This document shows positions 26,142 through 34,744 of a stretch of 64,000 nucleotides of DNA, one piece after another. The first letter of the stretch is position 1, and every line of letters starts with the position of its first letter. Origin of the DNA: Chitinophaga arvensicola (lineage in GTDB: Bacteria > Bacteroidota > Bacteroidia > Chitinophagales > Chitinophagaceae); the NCBI RefSeq assembly GCF_900110835.1, contig NZ_FOJG01000002.1:3736698-3800697 (forward strand), in the 5' to 3' direction. The notes under the pieces were generated by a model. The model saw nothing but the letters and a program-made list of their open reading frames with translations. It ran no database searches and was not told the DNA's origin. A program made the position numbers and the translations under genes.

Positions 26142-26912
26142 CTAAAAACGCAGGTGCTTCACGGTCTGGTGACTTTCAATCAGCTTCTGTAAGGAATCGA
26201 TCCCTACTTTCAGATGGCGTTCTACAAATTTAGTAGTCACCTTTTTGTCGCTTTCTTCCGTTTTTACGCCTTCCGGTACCATTGGCTGATCCGAAACGAG
26301 CAATAAAGCACCAGTAGGGATCTTATTAAAGAAACCCACAGAGAAAATGGTGGCGGTTTCCATATCCACGGCCATGGCCCTGATTTTTTCGAGGTATTGT
26401 TTGAATTCAGCGTCGTGTTCCCATACACGGCGGTTAGTGGTATAGCAGGTGCCTGTCCAGTAATCGTAACCTGAATCGCGGATAGTGGTGGAGATGGCCT
26501 TCTGCAAAGCAAATGCAGGCAGGGCAGGTACTTCCGGCGGAAAATAATCGTTGCTGGTTCCTTCTCCCCGGATAGCCGCTATAGGCAGGATCAGGTCACC
26601 GATGGCATTCTTCTTTTTCAGTCCACCGCATTTTCCGAGGAATAATACTGCTTTCGGGGAGATGGCAGATAACAGGTCCATCACGGTAGCCGCGCCCGGA
26701 CTTCCCATCCCAAAGTTAATAATGGTGATATCGCCTGCAGTAGCGCATTGCATGGGGCGGCCGGCTCCAACGATTTCTACGTTGTTCCATTCGGCAAACA
26801 TCGTTACGTAATTACTGAAATTGGTGAGGAGGATGTGGGAGCCAAAATGATCCAGTTTCTCACCCGTGTAGCGGGGCAGCCAGTTAGCTACAATTTCTTC
26901 TTTTGTCTTCAT
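26142..26912 (-). CDS. amn: AMP nucleosidase
   Basis: 256 residues of the nucleoside phosphorylase fold, in the short form found in Bacteroidota. Recognisable blocks are TIINFGMGSPGAATVMDLL, LFLGKCGGLKKK, ATIFSVGFFNKIPTGALLLV within the purine-binding region, and the C-terminal KFVERHLKVG. It hydrolyses AMP to adenine and ribose-5-phosphate. The -7 box TATATTTG lies just upstream. It is transcribed ahead of the ABC ATPase gene. Confidence 0.93.
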   Translation of the reverse strand: MKTKEEIVANWLPRYTGEKLDHFGSHILLTNFSNYVTMFAEWNNVEIVGAGRPMQCATAGDITIINFGMGSPGAATVMDLLSAISPKAVLFLGKCGGLKKKNAIGDLILPIAAIRGEGTSNDYFPPEVPALPAFALQKAISTTIRDSGYDYWTGTCYTTNRRVWEHDAEFKQYLEKIRAMAVDMETATIFSVGFFNKIPTGALLLVSDQPMVPEGVKTEESDKKVTTKFVERHLKVGIDSLQKLIESHQTVKHLRF

Positions 26913-26936
26913 AGCTTTTTGACAAGCAAATATAAG

Positions 26937-26944
26937 GTTTTGTT
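26937..26944 (-). promoter_or_regulatory. -7 promoter box of amn
   Basis: Minus-strand TATATTTG (plus strand CAAATATA) matches TAnnTTTG, 24 bases upstream of the amn start. Confidence 0.6.
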
Positions 26945-27006
26945 CACTAACCCCAATATTATCCTAATGTAACTATCTTCGCAACAGTATTAAAATCAGT
27001 TATATC

Positions 27007-27450
27007 TTGATCGCTATCAGCTTCCCGTCACCCGATTTTAAAATTATGAGAGAAGGCAGCAAAGAAATGATCTTTGACCGTTTCCGTAAGAAATATGTGG
27101 TGCTTACCCCTGAAGAATGGGTGAGACAAAATTTCCTGAACTATCTCGTAAAAGTGCTGCAATACCCGGCTTCACTCATCGGTATTGAAAAGGAAATTTA
27201 CCTGGGAGAGATGAAAAAGCGGTATGATATCGTGATCTACAACCGGGCCACCAAACCGTGGATGCTGGTGGAATGCAAAGAAATGAATGTGCCCCTCACA
27301 GAACACACCATGCAACAGGTGATCCGCTACAATATGGTAATTCCCGCCACTTACCTGGTGATTACCAATGGTACCAATACTTTCTGCGGCAATTATGTAG
27401 CAGCGGAAAACAAATGGCGGTTCCTGCATCAGTTACCGGCATTTGAGTAA
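27007..27450 (+). CDS. Stand-alone HsdR N-terminal-type nuclease-fold protein
   Basis: 147 residues. A PD-(D/E)xK nuclease core is visible: D74 in RYDIVIYN and the E89-x-K91 pair in LVECKEM, preceded by EKEIYLGEM. This matches the N-terminal domain of type I restriction HsdR subunits, but no helicase, HsdM or HsdS gene is present. A small protein of this kind is widespread in Bacteroidota and has no established role. The start is TTG at 27007: the residues it adds (FPSPDFKI) look family-typical, while the first ATG is at 27046. It is convergent with gdhA and shares a terminator. Confidence 0.85.
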   Translation: MIAISFPSPDFKIMREGSKEMIFDRFRKKYVVLTPEEWVRQNFLNYLVKVLQYPASLIGIEKEIYLGEMKKRYDIVIYNRATKPWMLVECKEMNVPLTEHTMQQVIRYNMVIPATYLVITNGTNTFCGNYVAAENKWRFLHQLPAFE

Positions 27451-27460
27451 GGCGTATAAA

Positions 27461-27487
27461 AAAGCCCCCGCATCAGGCGGGGGCTTT
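27461..27487. terminator. Terminator between convergent HsdR-N-like and gdh genes
   Basis: A perfect 11-bp GC-rich stem (27461-27471 with 27477-27487) and a 5-base loop, A/T-flanked. Confidence 0.92.
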
Positions 27488-27512
27488 CTGTAAAATTATC
27501 ATTCACCCTGCA

Positions 27513-28931
27513 TCAAGGGAAAATACCCAGTTGTTCGTAAGCAGCACCTACTTTATTGATCGCTACTACGTAAGCGGCTGTACGCATATCATGGATCTGC
27601 GGATTGGCCATCATCACATCACGTACTTCGTGGAGGGCAGCGTGCATGGTTTCTTCCAGGCCGGAATATACCAGGTCCACTTCATCCGCACCGTGTGCAA
27701 TGAATTTTCTTTCTTTATCAGACACTTTCTTACCCGTCAGGTCTTCGATAGTTTGCAGGATATGAATGTTCATATTCTCATCAAAGCGTTTACCCAGACG
27801 GCCATAACGAACGTGGCTGAGGTTTTTCAACCATTCGAAGTAAGAAACGGTCACACCACCGGCGTTCAGGAACATATCCGGCACTACGATTACTCCTTTC
27901 TTATTCAGGATTTCATCCGCTTCCGGTGTTAAAGGACCATTGGCAGCTTCACCGATGATCTTTGCCTTTACGTTTGGAGCGTTATGTTTATCAATTACAT
28001 TTTCCAGTGCAGCAGGGATAAGGATTTCGCAATCCAGTTCCAGGCCGTCTGTATTTTTATTCAGGTTGGTAGCGCCGGCGAAGTTTACGATAGAACCGGT
28101 TGCTTTTTTGTGCATCAGTACTTCGTCAGGATTCATACCCTGTTCGTTATAGATAGCACCATCCCACTCGATCAGGCAGATTACTTTTGCACCTGCTTCG
28201 TGAAAATATTTGGCAGCGTGGTAACCCACGTTACCCATCCCCTGTACAATCACTCTTTTACCTTCGATGCCGGTAGTAAGACCCAGGCGATCCATATCTT
28301 CCTTGATGTTGCACAGTTCGCGCAAACCATAGAATACACCCAGACCGGTAGCTTCGGTACGACCGCGCACACCGCCCTGAGATACTGGTTTACCGGTTAC
28401 GCAGCCGTAGCCGTCGATTTCACCCGGACGTAAGCTCATGTAGGTATCCAGGATCCAGCTCATTTCTCTTTCACCGGTACCATAGTCAGGAGCAGGTACG
28501 TCTGTACCGGGTCCGATAAAGTTTTTCTTTACCAGTTCCGCAGTATAACGACGGGTAATCGCTTCCAGCTGGAAGGGAGTATAGTTACGGGGATTGATTT
28601 TTAAACCGCCTTTGGCACCGCCAAAAGGTACATTCACAATAGCGCATTTGTAGGTCATCAGGGATGCCAGTGCCATTACTTCATCCTGGTTCACTTCTTC
28701 GCTGAAGCGGATACCACCTTTACAGGGAAGTTTATGATGTGAATGCTGTACGCGGTAAGCTTCAATTACCTGTACGGAATCGCCTATTCTCACCGGGAAT
28801 TTAATCTGGTAAACGGCATTGCAGGCCTTGATCTGCTCCAGGATACCTTTGTCCCATTTGGTGAATGCAGCTGCTTTGTCGAAGCTCTTTTCCACACTCT
28901 GGAAAAAGCTATAATGCTGATCTTGCGACAT
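27513..28931 (-). CDS. Glu/Leu/Phe/Val family dehydrogenase (probable glutamate dehydrogenase)
   Basis: 472 residues. The substrate-binding lysine is in KLPCKGGIRFS, the catalytic block in NVPFGGAKGGLKI, followed by GPGTDVPAPDYGTGEREMSWI segments. The C-terminal Rossmann domain is marked by VIVQGMGNVGYHAAKYFHEAG. It interconverts glutamate and 2-oxoglutarate with NAD(P). The 472-residue length is slightly above the usual 410-450. It follows the ccmD-like gene by 43 bases in the same orientation and ends at a strong terminator, so partial cotranscription with the heme genes is possible. Confidence 0.95.
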   Translation of the reverse strand: MSQDQHYSFFQSVEKSFDKAAAFTKWDKGILEQIKACNAVYQIKFPVRIGDSVQVIEAYRVQHSHHKLPCKGGIRFSEEVNQDEVMALASLMTYKCAIVNVPFGGAKGGLKINPRNYTPFQLEAITRRYTAELVKKNFIGPGTDVPAPDYGTGEREMSWILDTYMSLRPGEIDGYGCVTGKPVSQGGVRGRTEATGLGVFYGLRELCNIKEDMDRLGLTTGIEGKRVIVQGMGNVGYHAAKYFHEAGAKVICLIEWDGAIYNEQGMNPDEVLMHKKATGSIVNFAGATNLNKNTDGLELDCEILIPAALENVIDKHNAPNVKAKIIGEAANGPLTPEADEILNKKGVIVVPDMFLNAGGVTVSYFEWLKNLSHVRYGRLGKRFDENMNIHILQTIEDLTGKKVSDKERKFIAHGADEVDLVYSGLEETMHAALHEVRDVMMANPQIHDMRTAAYVVAINKVGAAYEQLGIFP

Positions 28932-28974
28932 AAATTATTGTTTTGGTATAACGATTAGATTTTAAACGCTTCTG

Positions 28975-29214
28975 CTATAGACCATTCCGGTCCCGCTCTT
29001 CCAGTTTTCCTATTTTTCTGTCGAGATTAATAAGAAATAACACAATTCCGAGGAAGATGATCACTAAAACACCTACAATGACATAAATTTTATCGTTGCT
29101 GCGGAAAAACTCGTTGACCGCTCCTTTCTCTGTATTCTGCTGTTGTGCATTTGCCAGTACTGATATAAATAACAAGGCCAGTGTGAGGCAGAATGAAAAC
29201 GCTCTGTTGATCAT
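28975..29214 (-). CDS. CcmD-family small membrane protein
   Basis: 79 residues: a signal-anchor-like hydrophobic N-terminus (about 5-23) followed by a periplasmic linker and one transmembrane helix (about 44-64), then a charged tail (LDRKIGKLEERDR). This is the Bacteroidota CcmD-like arrangement. The gene overlaps the end of the CcsA/CcmC gene by 4 bases, which supports a role with the cytochrome c heme export machinery. Confidence 0.85.
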   Translation of the reverse strand: MINRAFSFCLTLALLFISVLANAQQQNTEKGAVNEFFRSNDKIYVIVGVLVIIFLGIVLFLINLDRKIGKLEERDRNGL

Positions 29215-29873
29215 TTAAAAATATTTTTAAGCTGTAATTTCCTGAAACGTACTACCAGGGAAAAAATCCACACACTCAGTAAGGTCCAGCCAATAAAGGC
29301 AGGATACAACACCGTTTTCATGGAACCGTCTGTATCTTTTGAGGCAAAACCGGGTGTGGTAGCGCTTCCGGGATGCAGTGAGTCCACCATACGCGGGATG
29401 ATGTAAGTCAGCGGTATCAGCAGTGCAAAAGCAAAAATGTTGAAAACTGCGGATATCCGTGCCCGTTTGTCCAGGTCGTGTACCGACATACGTAATACCA
29501 GGTAGGCCATATAAATGAGAATGGCGATGGCGGTACACATCTGTTTTGGATCGTCCGTCAGGGTGCCTCCCCAGGTATAGGTAGCCCAGAGCGTACCCGT
29601 TGCAAATCCCAATACCCCAAAGAAAGTACCTACTCCGGCAGCGCTGGAAGCAATTACATCTTTCTTTAAATCGTATTTTGACAGATAAAGCAGGGAGTAG
29701 ATAATCGATATGGTATACATCGTATACATGCATATCCACATCGGTACGTGAAAGAACAATCCTCGGGATGATTGTCCGTTGGTTCCTATTATGGGTATTT
29801 TAACAGTGAACCCGGCGATAATTACATATATAAGAAGCAGTATCGCTAATGCTTTCCACCAATGTCTGGCCAT
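29211..29873 (-). CDS. Cytochrome c biogenesis protein CcsA/CcmC (heme handling)
   Basis: 220 residues with six predicted transmembrane helices. Conserved histidines lie in FFHVPMW (external heme ligand position) and near SLHPGS. The tryptophan-rich WWD loop appears reduced to LWATYTWGGTLTDDPKQ, with fewer tryptophans than the usual motif. It delivers heme across the inner membrane for cytochrome c maturation. A well-formed promoter lies upstream, separating it from the ccmB gene by 145 bases. Confidence 0.9.
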   Translation of the reverse strand: MARHWWKALAILLLIYVIIAGFTVKIPIIGTNGQSSRGLFFHVPMWICMYTMYTISIIYSLLYLSKYDLKKDVIASSAAGVGTFFGVLGFATGTLWATYTWGGTLTDDPKQMCTAIAILIYMAYLVLRMSVHDLDKRARISAVFNIFAFALLIPLTYIIPRMVDSLHPGSATTPGFASKDTDGSMKTVLYPAFIGWTLLSVWIFSLVVRFRKLQLKNIFK

Positions 29874-29896
29874 TTTTTAATAGCTATATTCGGGGG

Positions 29897-29927
29897 CAAA
29901 CCTACACGTTTTAAACCTAATCACAAA
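29897..29927 (-). promoter_or_regulatory. Promoter of the ccmC-ccmD genes
   Basis: Minus-strand TTTG (plus strand CAAA 29924-29927), 19-base spacer, then TAGGTTTG (CAAACCTA 29897-29904). Both consensus boxes are exact. The -7 box lies 23 bases from the start codon. Confidence 0.8.
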
Positions 29928-30018
29928 GATTTTCGACGATTTTAAGTTTATCCAACGGCAGTAAATGCCCGTTAAATATCCTTTACAGAAGTGAGCTTTT
30001 TGTTTGATATTTCACATA

Positions 30019-30687
30019 TCAGTCTTTCCACAAAAACGGGAAAAGGATCATTGTCAGGGCAATTACGAGAATATCCATTCCCCCGAGCAACAGGAACATT
30101 TTAGGAAGTTCCGGCTGATAAACCGTCACAAAGGCAGATAAAGAGATGTTGGCCAGCAGCATCAGCACCGGCATTATGAGCGGGAACCCCATTACCGCCA
30201 TCAGGGCGGCATTATGATTGGCCTGGGCTGCAATAGCCGCCAGCATGGTAAATAACAGGGATATACTGGTACCTCCCAGCAATACCATACCTATAAAATA
30301 GAAGGGGTTGATAATTGGATTACCCAGGAAGGCAATACTGCAAACCAGCGCAATGATGCTCATCAGGGTCATTAAAATTACGTTGTAGATCAGTTTAGCC
30401 GCAATAAAACAGCGCGGGTTTACCAGGGAATAGAAATACAGGAGACGGCCGCGGCTTTCCTGCATAAAACTCTTAGCCACAGCATTTACGGCTACAAACA
30501 GCTGTATTACCCAGAAAAGCGCATTCCATACCTTGTCTTCCGGCCTTCCCATCATCAGGTTGATAACAAAAACGGTAGAAACAATATAGAGTAGTACCCC
30601 ATAAAAAGCATACTGCTGGCGTAATTCCAGGGTAAGATCCTTCTTTACGAGGGTAAATGTCTGATGTACAGGATGGCTTTTTTTCAT
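30019..30687 (-). CDS. ccmB: Heme exporter protein CcmB
   Basis: 222 residues from ATG 30685-30687 (MKKSHPVHQTF). An upstream in-frame TTG adds four residues only. Six predicted transmembrane helices follow an N-terminal cytoplasmic segment VKKDLTLELRQQYAFYG, the typical CcmB opening. It is the permease of the CcmAB transporter that releases holo-CcmE from CcmC. The ATPase gene ccmA is not next to it. A -7 box lies 10 bases upstream of the start. Confidence 0.92.
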   Translation of the reverse strand: MKKSHPVHQTFTLVKKDLTLELRQQYAFYGVLLYIVSTVFVINLMMGRPEDKVWNALFWVIQLFVAVNAVAKSFMQESRGRLLYFYSLVNPRCFIAAKLIYNVILMTLMSIIALVCSIAFLGNPIINPFYFIGMVLLGGTSISLLFTMLAAIAAQANHNAALMAVMGFPLIMPVLMLLANISLSAFVTVYQPELPKMFLLLGGMDILVIALTMILFPFLWKD

Positions 30688-30696
30688 GATCAGGCG

Positions 30697-30704
30697 CAAA
30701 GATA
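30697..30704 (-). promoter_or_regulatory. -7 promoter box of ccmB
   Basis: Minus-strand TATCTTTG (plus strand CAAAGATA) matches TAnnTTTG. The short distance to the start implies a leader of only a few bases. Confidence 0.5.
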
Positions 30705-30849
30705 ACCATTGTAAGTATTATTTGCAGCATCTGCCTCCTACCATGCGATTGCCTTTCAGCCGTTAGTCATTTTTAAGTATATTAGTCCCTCGTTAAAAAA
30801 GTGGCTTTGCCGTGTGTGGTAAAAGCTCCTTCTTAAAAGCCAATCGCTG

Positions 30850-32340
30850 ATGAATAAAATTCTGGTTGCCAATCGGGGAGAAATTGCATTGCGCATCATG
30901 CGTTCCGCACGTGAAATGGGCATTAAAACAGTAGCGGTATATTCCGAAGCGGATCGTACCATGCCGTTTGTACAATATGCAGATGAAGCTGTTTGTATCG
31001 GCCCTGCGCCTTCCAATCAATCTTACCTGCTGGGGGAAAAAATAATTGCGGTGGCAAAAGAGAAAGGAGCCGATGGTATCCACCCTGGTTACGGATTTCT
31101 CAGCGAAAACGCCCGTTTTGCGCAACAGGTAACGGATGCCGGAATCATTTTTATCGGACCATCTGCAGCCTCGATTGAAGTGATGGGTAGCAAACTGGCC
31201 GCCAAACAGGCCGCACAGAAATTTGGGGTACCGATGGTGCCGGGTACGGAAACACCGCTGCGCAGTGTAGAAGAAGCCAGGGAAGTAGTGAAGAAAACAG
31301 GTTTTCCTATCCTTATCAAAGCCTCTGCAGGTGGTGGCGGTAAAGGGATGCGGGTTGTAAACAACCCGGAAGAACTGGATGAACAGATCAGGATGGCTAA
31401 AAGCGAGGCCCTCAGCGCCTTTGGCGACGATGCTGTATTCATAGAGAAATATGTAGGCTCCCCACGCCATATAGAAATACAGGTACTGGGCGACCGTCAT
31501 GGTAACTGCGTATACTTATTTGAAAGGGAATGTTCTATTCAACGACGCCATCAGAAATTGATTGAAGAAGCACCTTCTTCCTGTCTTACACCGGCCATCC
31601 GGGCTGCTATGGGCCAATGTGCCGTAGATGTAGCCAAAGCCTGTAATTACTACGGCGCCGGTACGGTAGAATTCCTGGTAGACGAACAGTTGAATTTTTA
31701 CTTCCTGGAAATGAACACCCGGTTACAGGTAGAACACCCGGTTACAGAACTGATTACCGGCCTGGACCTGGTAAAGGAGCAGATTAAAGTAGCCAGAGGC
31801 GAAAAATTAACTTTTACTCAGGACAGTCTTAAAATAAATGGCCACGCTATTGAATTGCGTATCTGTGCGGAAGATCCGGCCAATAACTTCTTACCCGATA
31901 CCGGCAAACTGGAAACCTATATCCGGCCGCAGGGGTATGGTGTGAGGGTAGACGATGGATACGAACAGGGAATGGATATTCCCATTTACTACGACCCTAT
32001 GATCGCCAAACTGATTGCCTGGGGAAGCGACCGGGAAGAAGCCAGGCTACGCCTGATCCGTGCCATTGAAGAGTACCAGGTAAAAGGGATCAAAACCACA
32101 CTCCCCTTTGGCAGCTGGGCACTCCAGCAACCGGCCTTTATTGAAGGAAATTTTGACACCAACTTTATCAGCAAATATTTCACGCCACAGGCACTGCTTT
32201 CAGACGAAAAAGACCTGAACAAACTGGCGGCCATCCTGGCTGCATACGTATGGCAGCAAAACAATATAAATTTACAGGAAGCGGCTATCAAAAGTAATCC
32301 ACGTAATTCACCCTGGAAAAAAAGGAATATGTTAAGATAA
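30850..32340 (+). CDS. accC: Biotin carboxylase subunit of acetyl-/acyl-CoA carboxylase
   Basis: 496 residues. The N-terminal biotin carboxylase domain has ILVANRGEIALRIMRSARE and IHPGYGFLSENARF. The ATP-grasp domain (about 115-330) has the glycine-rich loop SAGGGGKGMR, ERECSIQRRHQKLIEEAPS and EMNTRLQVEHPVTE. The C-terminal domain has the catalytic arginine in LRICAEDP. About 45 extra residues extend past the usual end. It carboxylates the biotin of a carrier protein. No BCCP or carboxyltransferase gene is adjacent, so it could serve acetyl-CoA or another acyl-CoA carboxylase. Confidence 0.95.
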   Translation: MNKILVANRGEIALRIMRSAREMGIKTVAVYSEADRTMPFVQYADEAVCIGPAPSNQSYLLGEKIIAVAKEKGADGIHPGYGFLSENARFAQQVTDAGIIFIGPSAASIEVMGSKLAAKQAAQKFGVPMVPGTETPLRSVEEAREVVKKTGFPILIKASAGGGGKGMRVVNNPEELDEQIRMAKSEALSAFGDDAVFIEKYVGSPRHIEIQVLGDRHGNCVYLFERECSIQRRHQKLIEEAPSSCLTPAIRAAMGQCAVDVAKACNYYGAGTVEFLVDEQLNFYFLEMNTRLQVEHPVTELITGLDLVKEQIKVARGEKLTFTQDSLKINGHAIELRICAEDPANNFLPDTGKLETYIRPQGYGVRVDDGYEQGMDIPIYYDPMIAKLIAWGSDREEARLRLIRAIEEYQVKGIKTTLPFGSWALQQPAFIEGNFDTNFISKYFTPQALLSDEKDLNKLAAILAAYVWQQNNINLQEAAIKSNPRNSPWKKRNMLR

Positions 32341-32372
32341 GCCCAAAACAGTTGTTAACTTTCGTTAAAGTG

Positions 32373-32403
32373 TTTCCGAAAAACGCGAAAACGTATAACT
32401 TTG
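32373..32403 (+). promoter_or_regulatory. Promoter of the gtrA-like gene
   Basis: TTTC at 32373-32376, 19-base spacer, TAACTTTG at 32396-32403. The -7 box is exact. The distance to the start codon at 32418 is 14 bases. Confidence 0.7.
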
Positions 32404-32417
32404 CGCCAATTTCAACT

Positions 32418-32900
32418 ATGTTACGCAACATCATACTACAGATCCTTCAGTTCGTTTATCAGCCTTTCTCAAAGCTGATGCCTTTTCAAACCTTCCGTTA
32501 CCTCGCGTGCGGTGGTGGGAATACGGCGTTGGATATCCTCCTGTATTATGTGTTTTACAACTTTGTGCTGCATCAGAACATGGTTCATTTCGGGCTCTTT
32601 GATATGGGCGCACCTATTGCCGCTTTATTCATGTCCATGGCCATCACTTTTCCTACCGGCTTCCTGCTCAGCAAATATGTAGTGTTCTCTGAATCTAATT
32701 TGAGGGGACGTGTACAATTGTTCCGGTACTTTGTACTGGTAGGGATCTGTATCCTGCTGAACTATGTATTGATGAAGATCTTTGTAGAACATTTCCACTT
32801 TTATCCAACCATCGGTAAAATATGTACTACCGCACTGGTAGTTATTTTCAGCTATCTTACCCAGAAGAAATTTACGTTCAAAGTAAAACAACAGGCTTAA
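32418..32900 (+). CDS. GtrA-like family membrane protein
   Basis: 160 residues from ATG 32418 (MLRNIILQILQF). The frame is open upstream to 32352 but crosses the promoter, so it is not used. Four transmembrane helices are present, with the GtrA opening QTFRYLACGGGNTALDILLYY and the closing YLTQKKFTFK. GtrA proteins help flip polyprenyl-linked sugars or act in cell-surface polysaccharide assembly. Several polysaccharide genes lie 3-9 kb downstream. It is convergent with tdk. Confidence 0.9.
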   Translation: MLRNIILQILQFVYQPFSKLMPFQTFRYLACGGGNTALDILLYYVFYNFVLHQNMVHFGLFDMGAPIAALFMSMAITFPTGFLLSKYVVFSESNLRGRVQLFRYFVLVGICILLNYVLMKIFVEHFHFYPTIGKICTTALVVIFSYLTQKKFTFKVKQQA

Positions 32901-32908
32901 TAAAACCG

Positions 32909-32939
32909 GCTGTTGTTTTACACAAAATAAAACAACAGC
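32909..32939. terminator. Terminator between convergent gtrA-like and tdk genes
   Basis: A perfect 12-bp stem (32909-32920 with 32928-32939) and a 7-base loop. Confidence 0.85.
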
Positions 32940-32947
32940 GGCCCGCT

Positions 32948-33517
32948 TTATACCTGCTCATAATAACAATGGCGGCAACGCGGCTCATATAAATCTTTCT
33001 CTCCCAGTAACAGGGTTTCTTTCGAAGCAGATTTACGATAGGAATAATTGGCAATATGCCCGCACTTTACGCAAATGGCATGCAGCTTCGTGATATAGTC
33101 GGCTTTCGCCAGCAGAAAGGGCATCTGTCCAAATGGTTTTCCGGTGTAATCCATGTCCAGCCCGGCAATGATAACACGTACCCCACGCAACGCCAGCTGA
33201 TCACATACATTCGGCAACTCATCATCAAAAAACTGTGCCTCGTCAATCCCCACTACATCTACTTCCTGGGCGAGCAATAATATCTGCTGGGAATTTTCTA
33301 TCGGGGTGGAAATAATTTTATTCTCATCATGAGAAGTAATACTGCCTTCATCATAACGGGTATCTACCGCAGGTTTAAATATCTCCACCTTTAAATTTGC
33401 GATGCGTACCCTTTTGAGCCGGCGGATCAGTTCTTCGGTTTTTCCGGAAAACATAGAGCCGCAAATTACTTCAATCCAGCCCCTCCGTCCTCCTGCAAGA
33501 GAAGGTTCAATAAACAT
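32948..33517 (-). CDS. tdk: Thymidine kinase
   Basis: 189 residues, type II thymidine kinase. The P-loop is GSMFSGKTEELIRRLKR near residue 21. Asp/Glu catalytic motif VVGIDEAQFF and lasso-domain zinc ligands CVKCGHIA and EPRCRHCY follow. It phosphorylates thymidine in the salvage pathway. It shares a terminator with the gtrA-like gene. Confidence 0.97.
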   Translation of the reverse strand: MFIEPSLAGGRRGWIEVICGSMFSGKTEELIRRLKRVRIANLKVEIFKPAVDTRYDEGSITSHDENKIISTPIENSQQILLLAQEVDVVGIDEAQFFDDELPNVCDQLALRGVRVIIAGLDMDYTGKPFGQMPFLLAKADYITKLHAICVKCGHIANYSYRKSASKETLLLGEKDLYEPRCRHCYYEQV

Positions 33518-33607
33518 ATTATACTAATTTGATTATTAATTAATTAAAATATTCTAATTTTATGAAAATAAAATAATTTCCATCACTAACCCGTTAACAA
33601 TTAAGGC

Positions 33608-34744
33608 ATGGAAAAAATTAATGCATTAATTGAGAAACTACAGGAATTAAAAAATTCCGGGGCTGACCTTTCGACAATTTCGTACTACGCGCAATTGCTT
33701 CAGGCAGAGGTGTTGCATGCACGCAATAAGCAGCATCAGCAACAGGCACAATCTTCCCAGGGAAATATTGCGGTGATCATGCCGTCCCAGCAGCCAGTGC
33801 AGGCAACTGTTCCGGCAGCAACTGCGGCGCAAACTACGACATTACCGTCAAATAAACCGTTGGAAACCCCGGTTGCGGAGCCAGCGCCACCAGCGCCGGA
33901 GGAAGTAAATATTCGCGCAGCCAGGTTAAACGATGTGCCCACCCACAATACCATTATTATTTCGGAAGATATTAATACAAGAGCTGCCAGGGCAGCGAAA
34001 ATAGCCGCCAGCCATACACAGCCGGCAGCATCTCCTGCACCCCAGGCGCCAAAGCCGGTGGAAGTTCCGAAACCAGAGGAATTACCCACACCGGTGGCTC
34101 CTTATTACCAGCAGGCACCACCCCCAGCAGCGCCTGTTACACCATCACCCGCAGCAGAAAAGCCTGCTGCCCCGGCAGCGGAAACAACTGTTGCTCCGGT
34201 AGTGTCCGTACCTGCTCCCTCACCATCGGAAATACCGATGGCGGAAGTGCCACCAGCCGCAGACCTGGTGCCTCCCAAACCGGAACCAGTAGTAACTGCT
34301 CAGCCCATTCCTACACTGGCCGCAAATCAGTCCACTGAAAAGCCGAAGCAGGCACAGGCAGCCACACTTTTTGACGATGTGCCACACAGCAAAGAAAATG
34401 GGGCGCTCAGAAAAGATCTCAACGAACTGGTTGGTAACAACGGTCTTTCCCTGAACGACCGCTTACGTCAGCAACAGGTGGAAGTAGCCCAGAAATTGGG
34501 AGAAATGCCGATCAATGACCTCCGGCAGGCTATCGGTATCAACGATAAATACCAGTTTATACAAGAGCTGTTCCGTGGGGACCGCGACCTTTACGAGCGA
34601 TCCATTAAAACCATTAACGAGTTTGGTAATCTGCAGGAAGCAGATTATTGGATCCAGCGGGAAATAAAAATCATCCAGGGGTGGGAAGATGACCACCACC
34701 TGGTACAACATTTCTATTCTTTGCTTAGAAAACGTTTTTCCTGA
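33608..34744 (+). CDS. Hypothetical protein with Pro/Ala-rich linker and conserved C-terminal domain
   Basis: 378 residues. Residues 1-45 form a helical N-terminus (EKINALIEKLQELKNSG). Residues about 46-255 are low-complexity, rich in Pro, Ala and Val, with two related islands (INxRAAR near 100 and 122). Residues about 265-378 are a helical domain (LNELVGNNGLSLNDRLR, LRQAIGINDKYQFIQELF) of a type found in many Bacteroidota proteins without assigned function. There is no signal peptide or membrane segment. The last 31 bases overlap the convergent Kdo transferase gene. Confidence 0.85.
   Translation: MEKINALIEKLQELKNSGADLSTISYYAQLLQAEVLHARNKQHQQQAQSSQGNIAVIMPSQQPVQATVPAATAAQTTTLPSNKPLETPVAEPAPPAPEEVNIRAARLNDVPTHNTIIISEDINTRAARAAKIAASHTQPAASPAPQAPKPVEVPKPEELPTPVAPYYQQAPPPAAPVTPSPAAEKPAAPAAETTVAPVVSVPAPSPSEIPMAEVPPAADLVPPKPEPVVTAQPIPTLAANQSTEKPKQAQAATLFDDVPHSKENGALRKDLNELVGNNGLSLNDRLRQQQVEVAQKLGEMPINDLRQAIGINDKYQFIQELFRGDRDLYERSIKTINEFGNLQEADYWIQREIKIIQGWEDDHHLVQHFYSLLRKRFS

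Noticed and set aside
30793..31500. Open frame of about 235 codons on the minus strand
   Set aside because: It is antisense to accC, with no motifs. The accC reading has all catalytic blocks.
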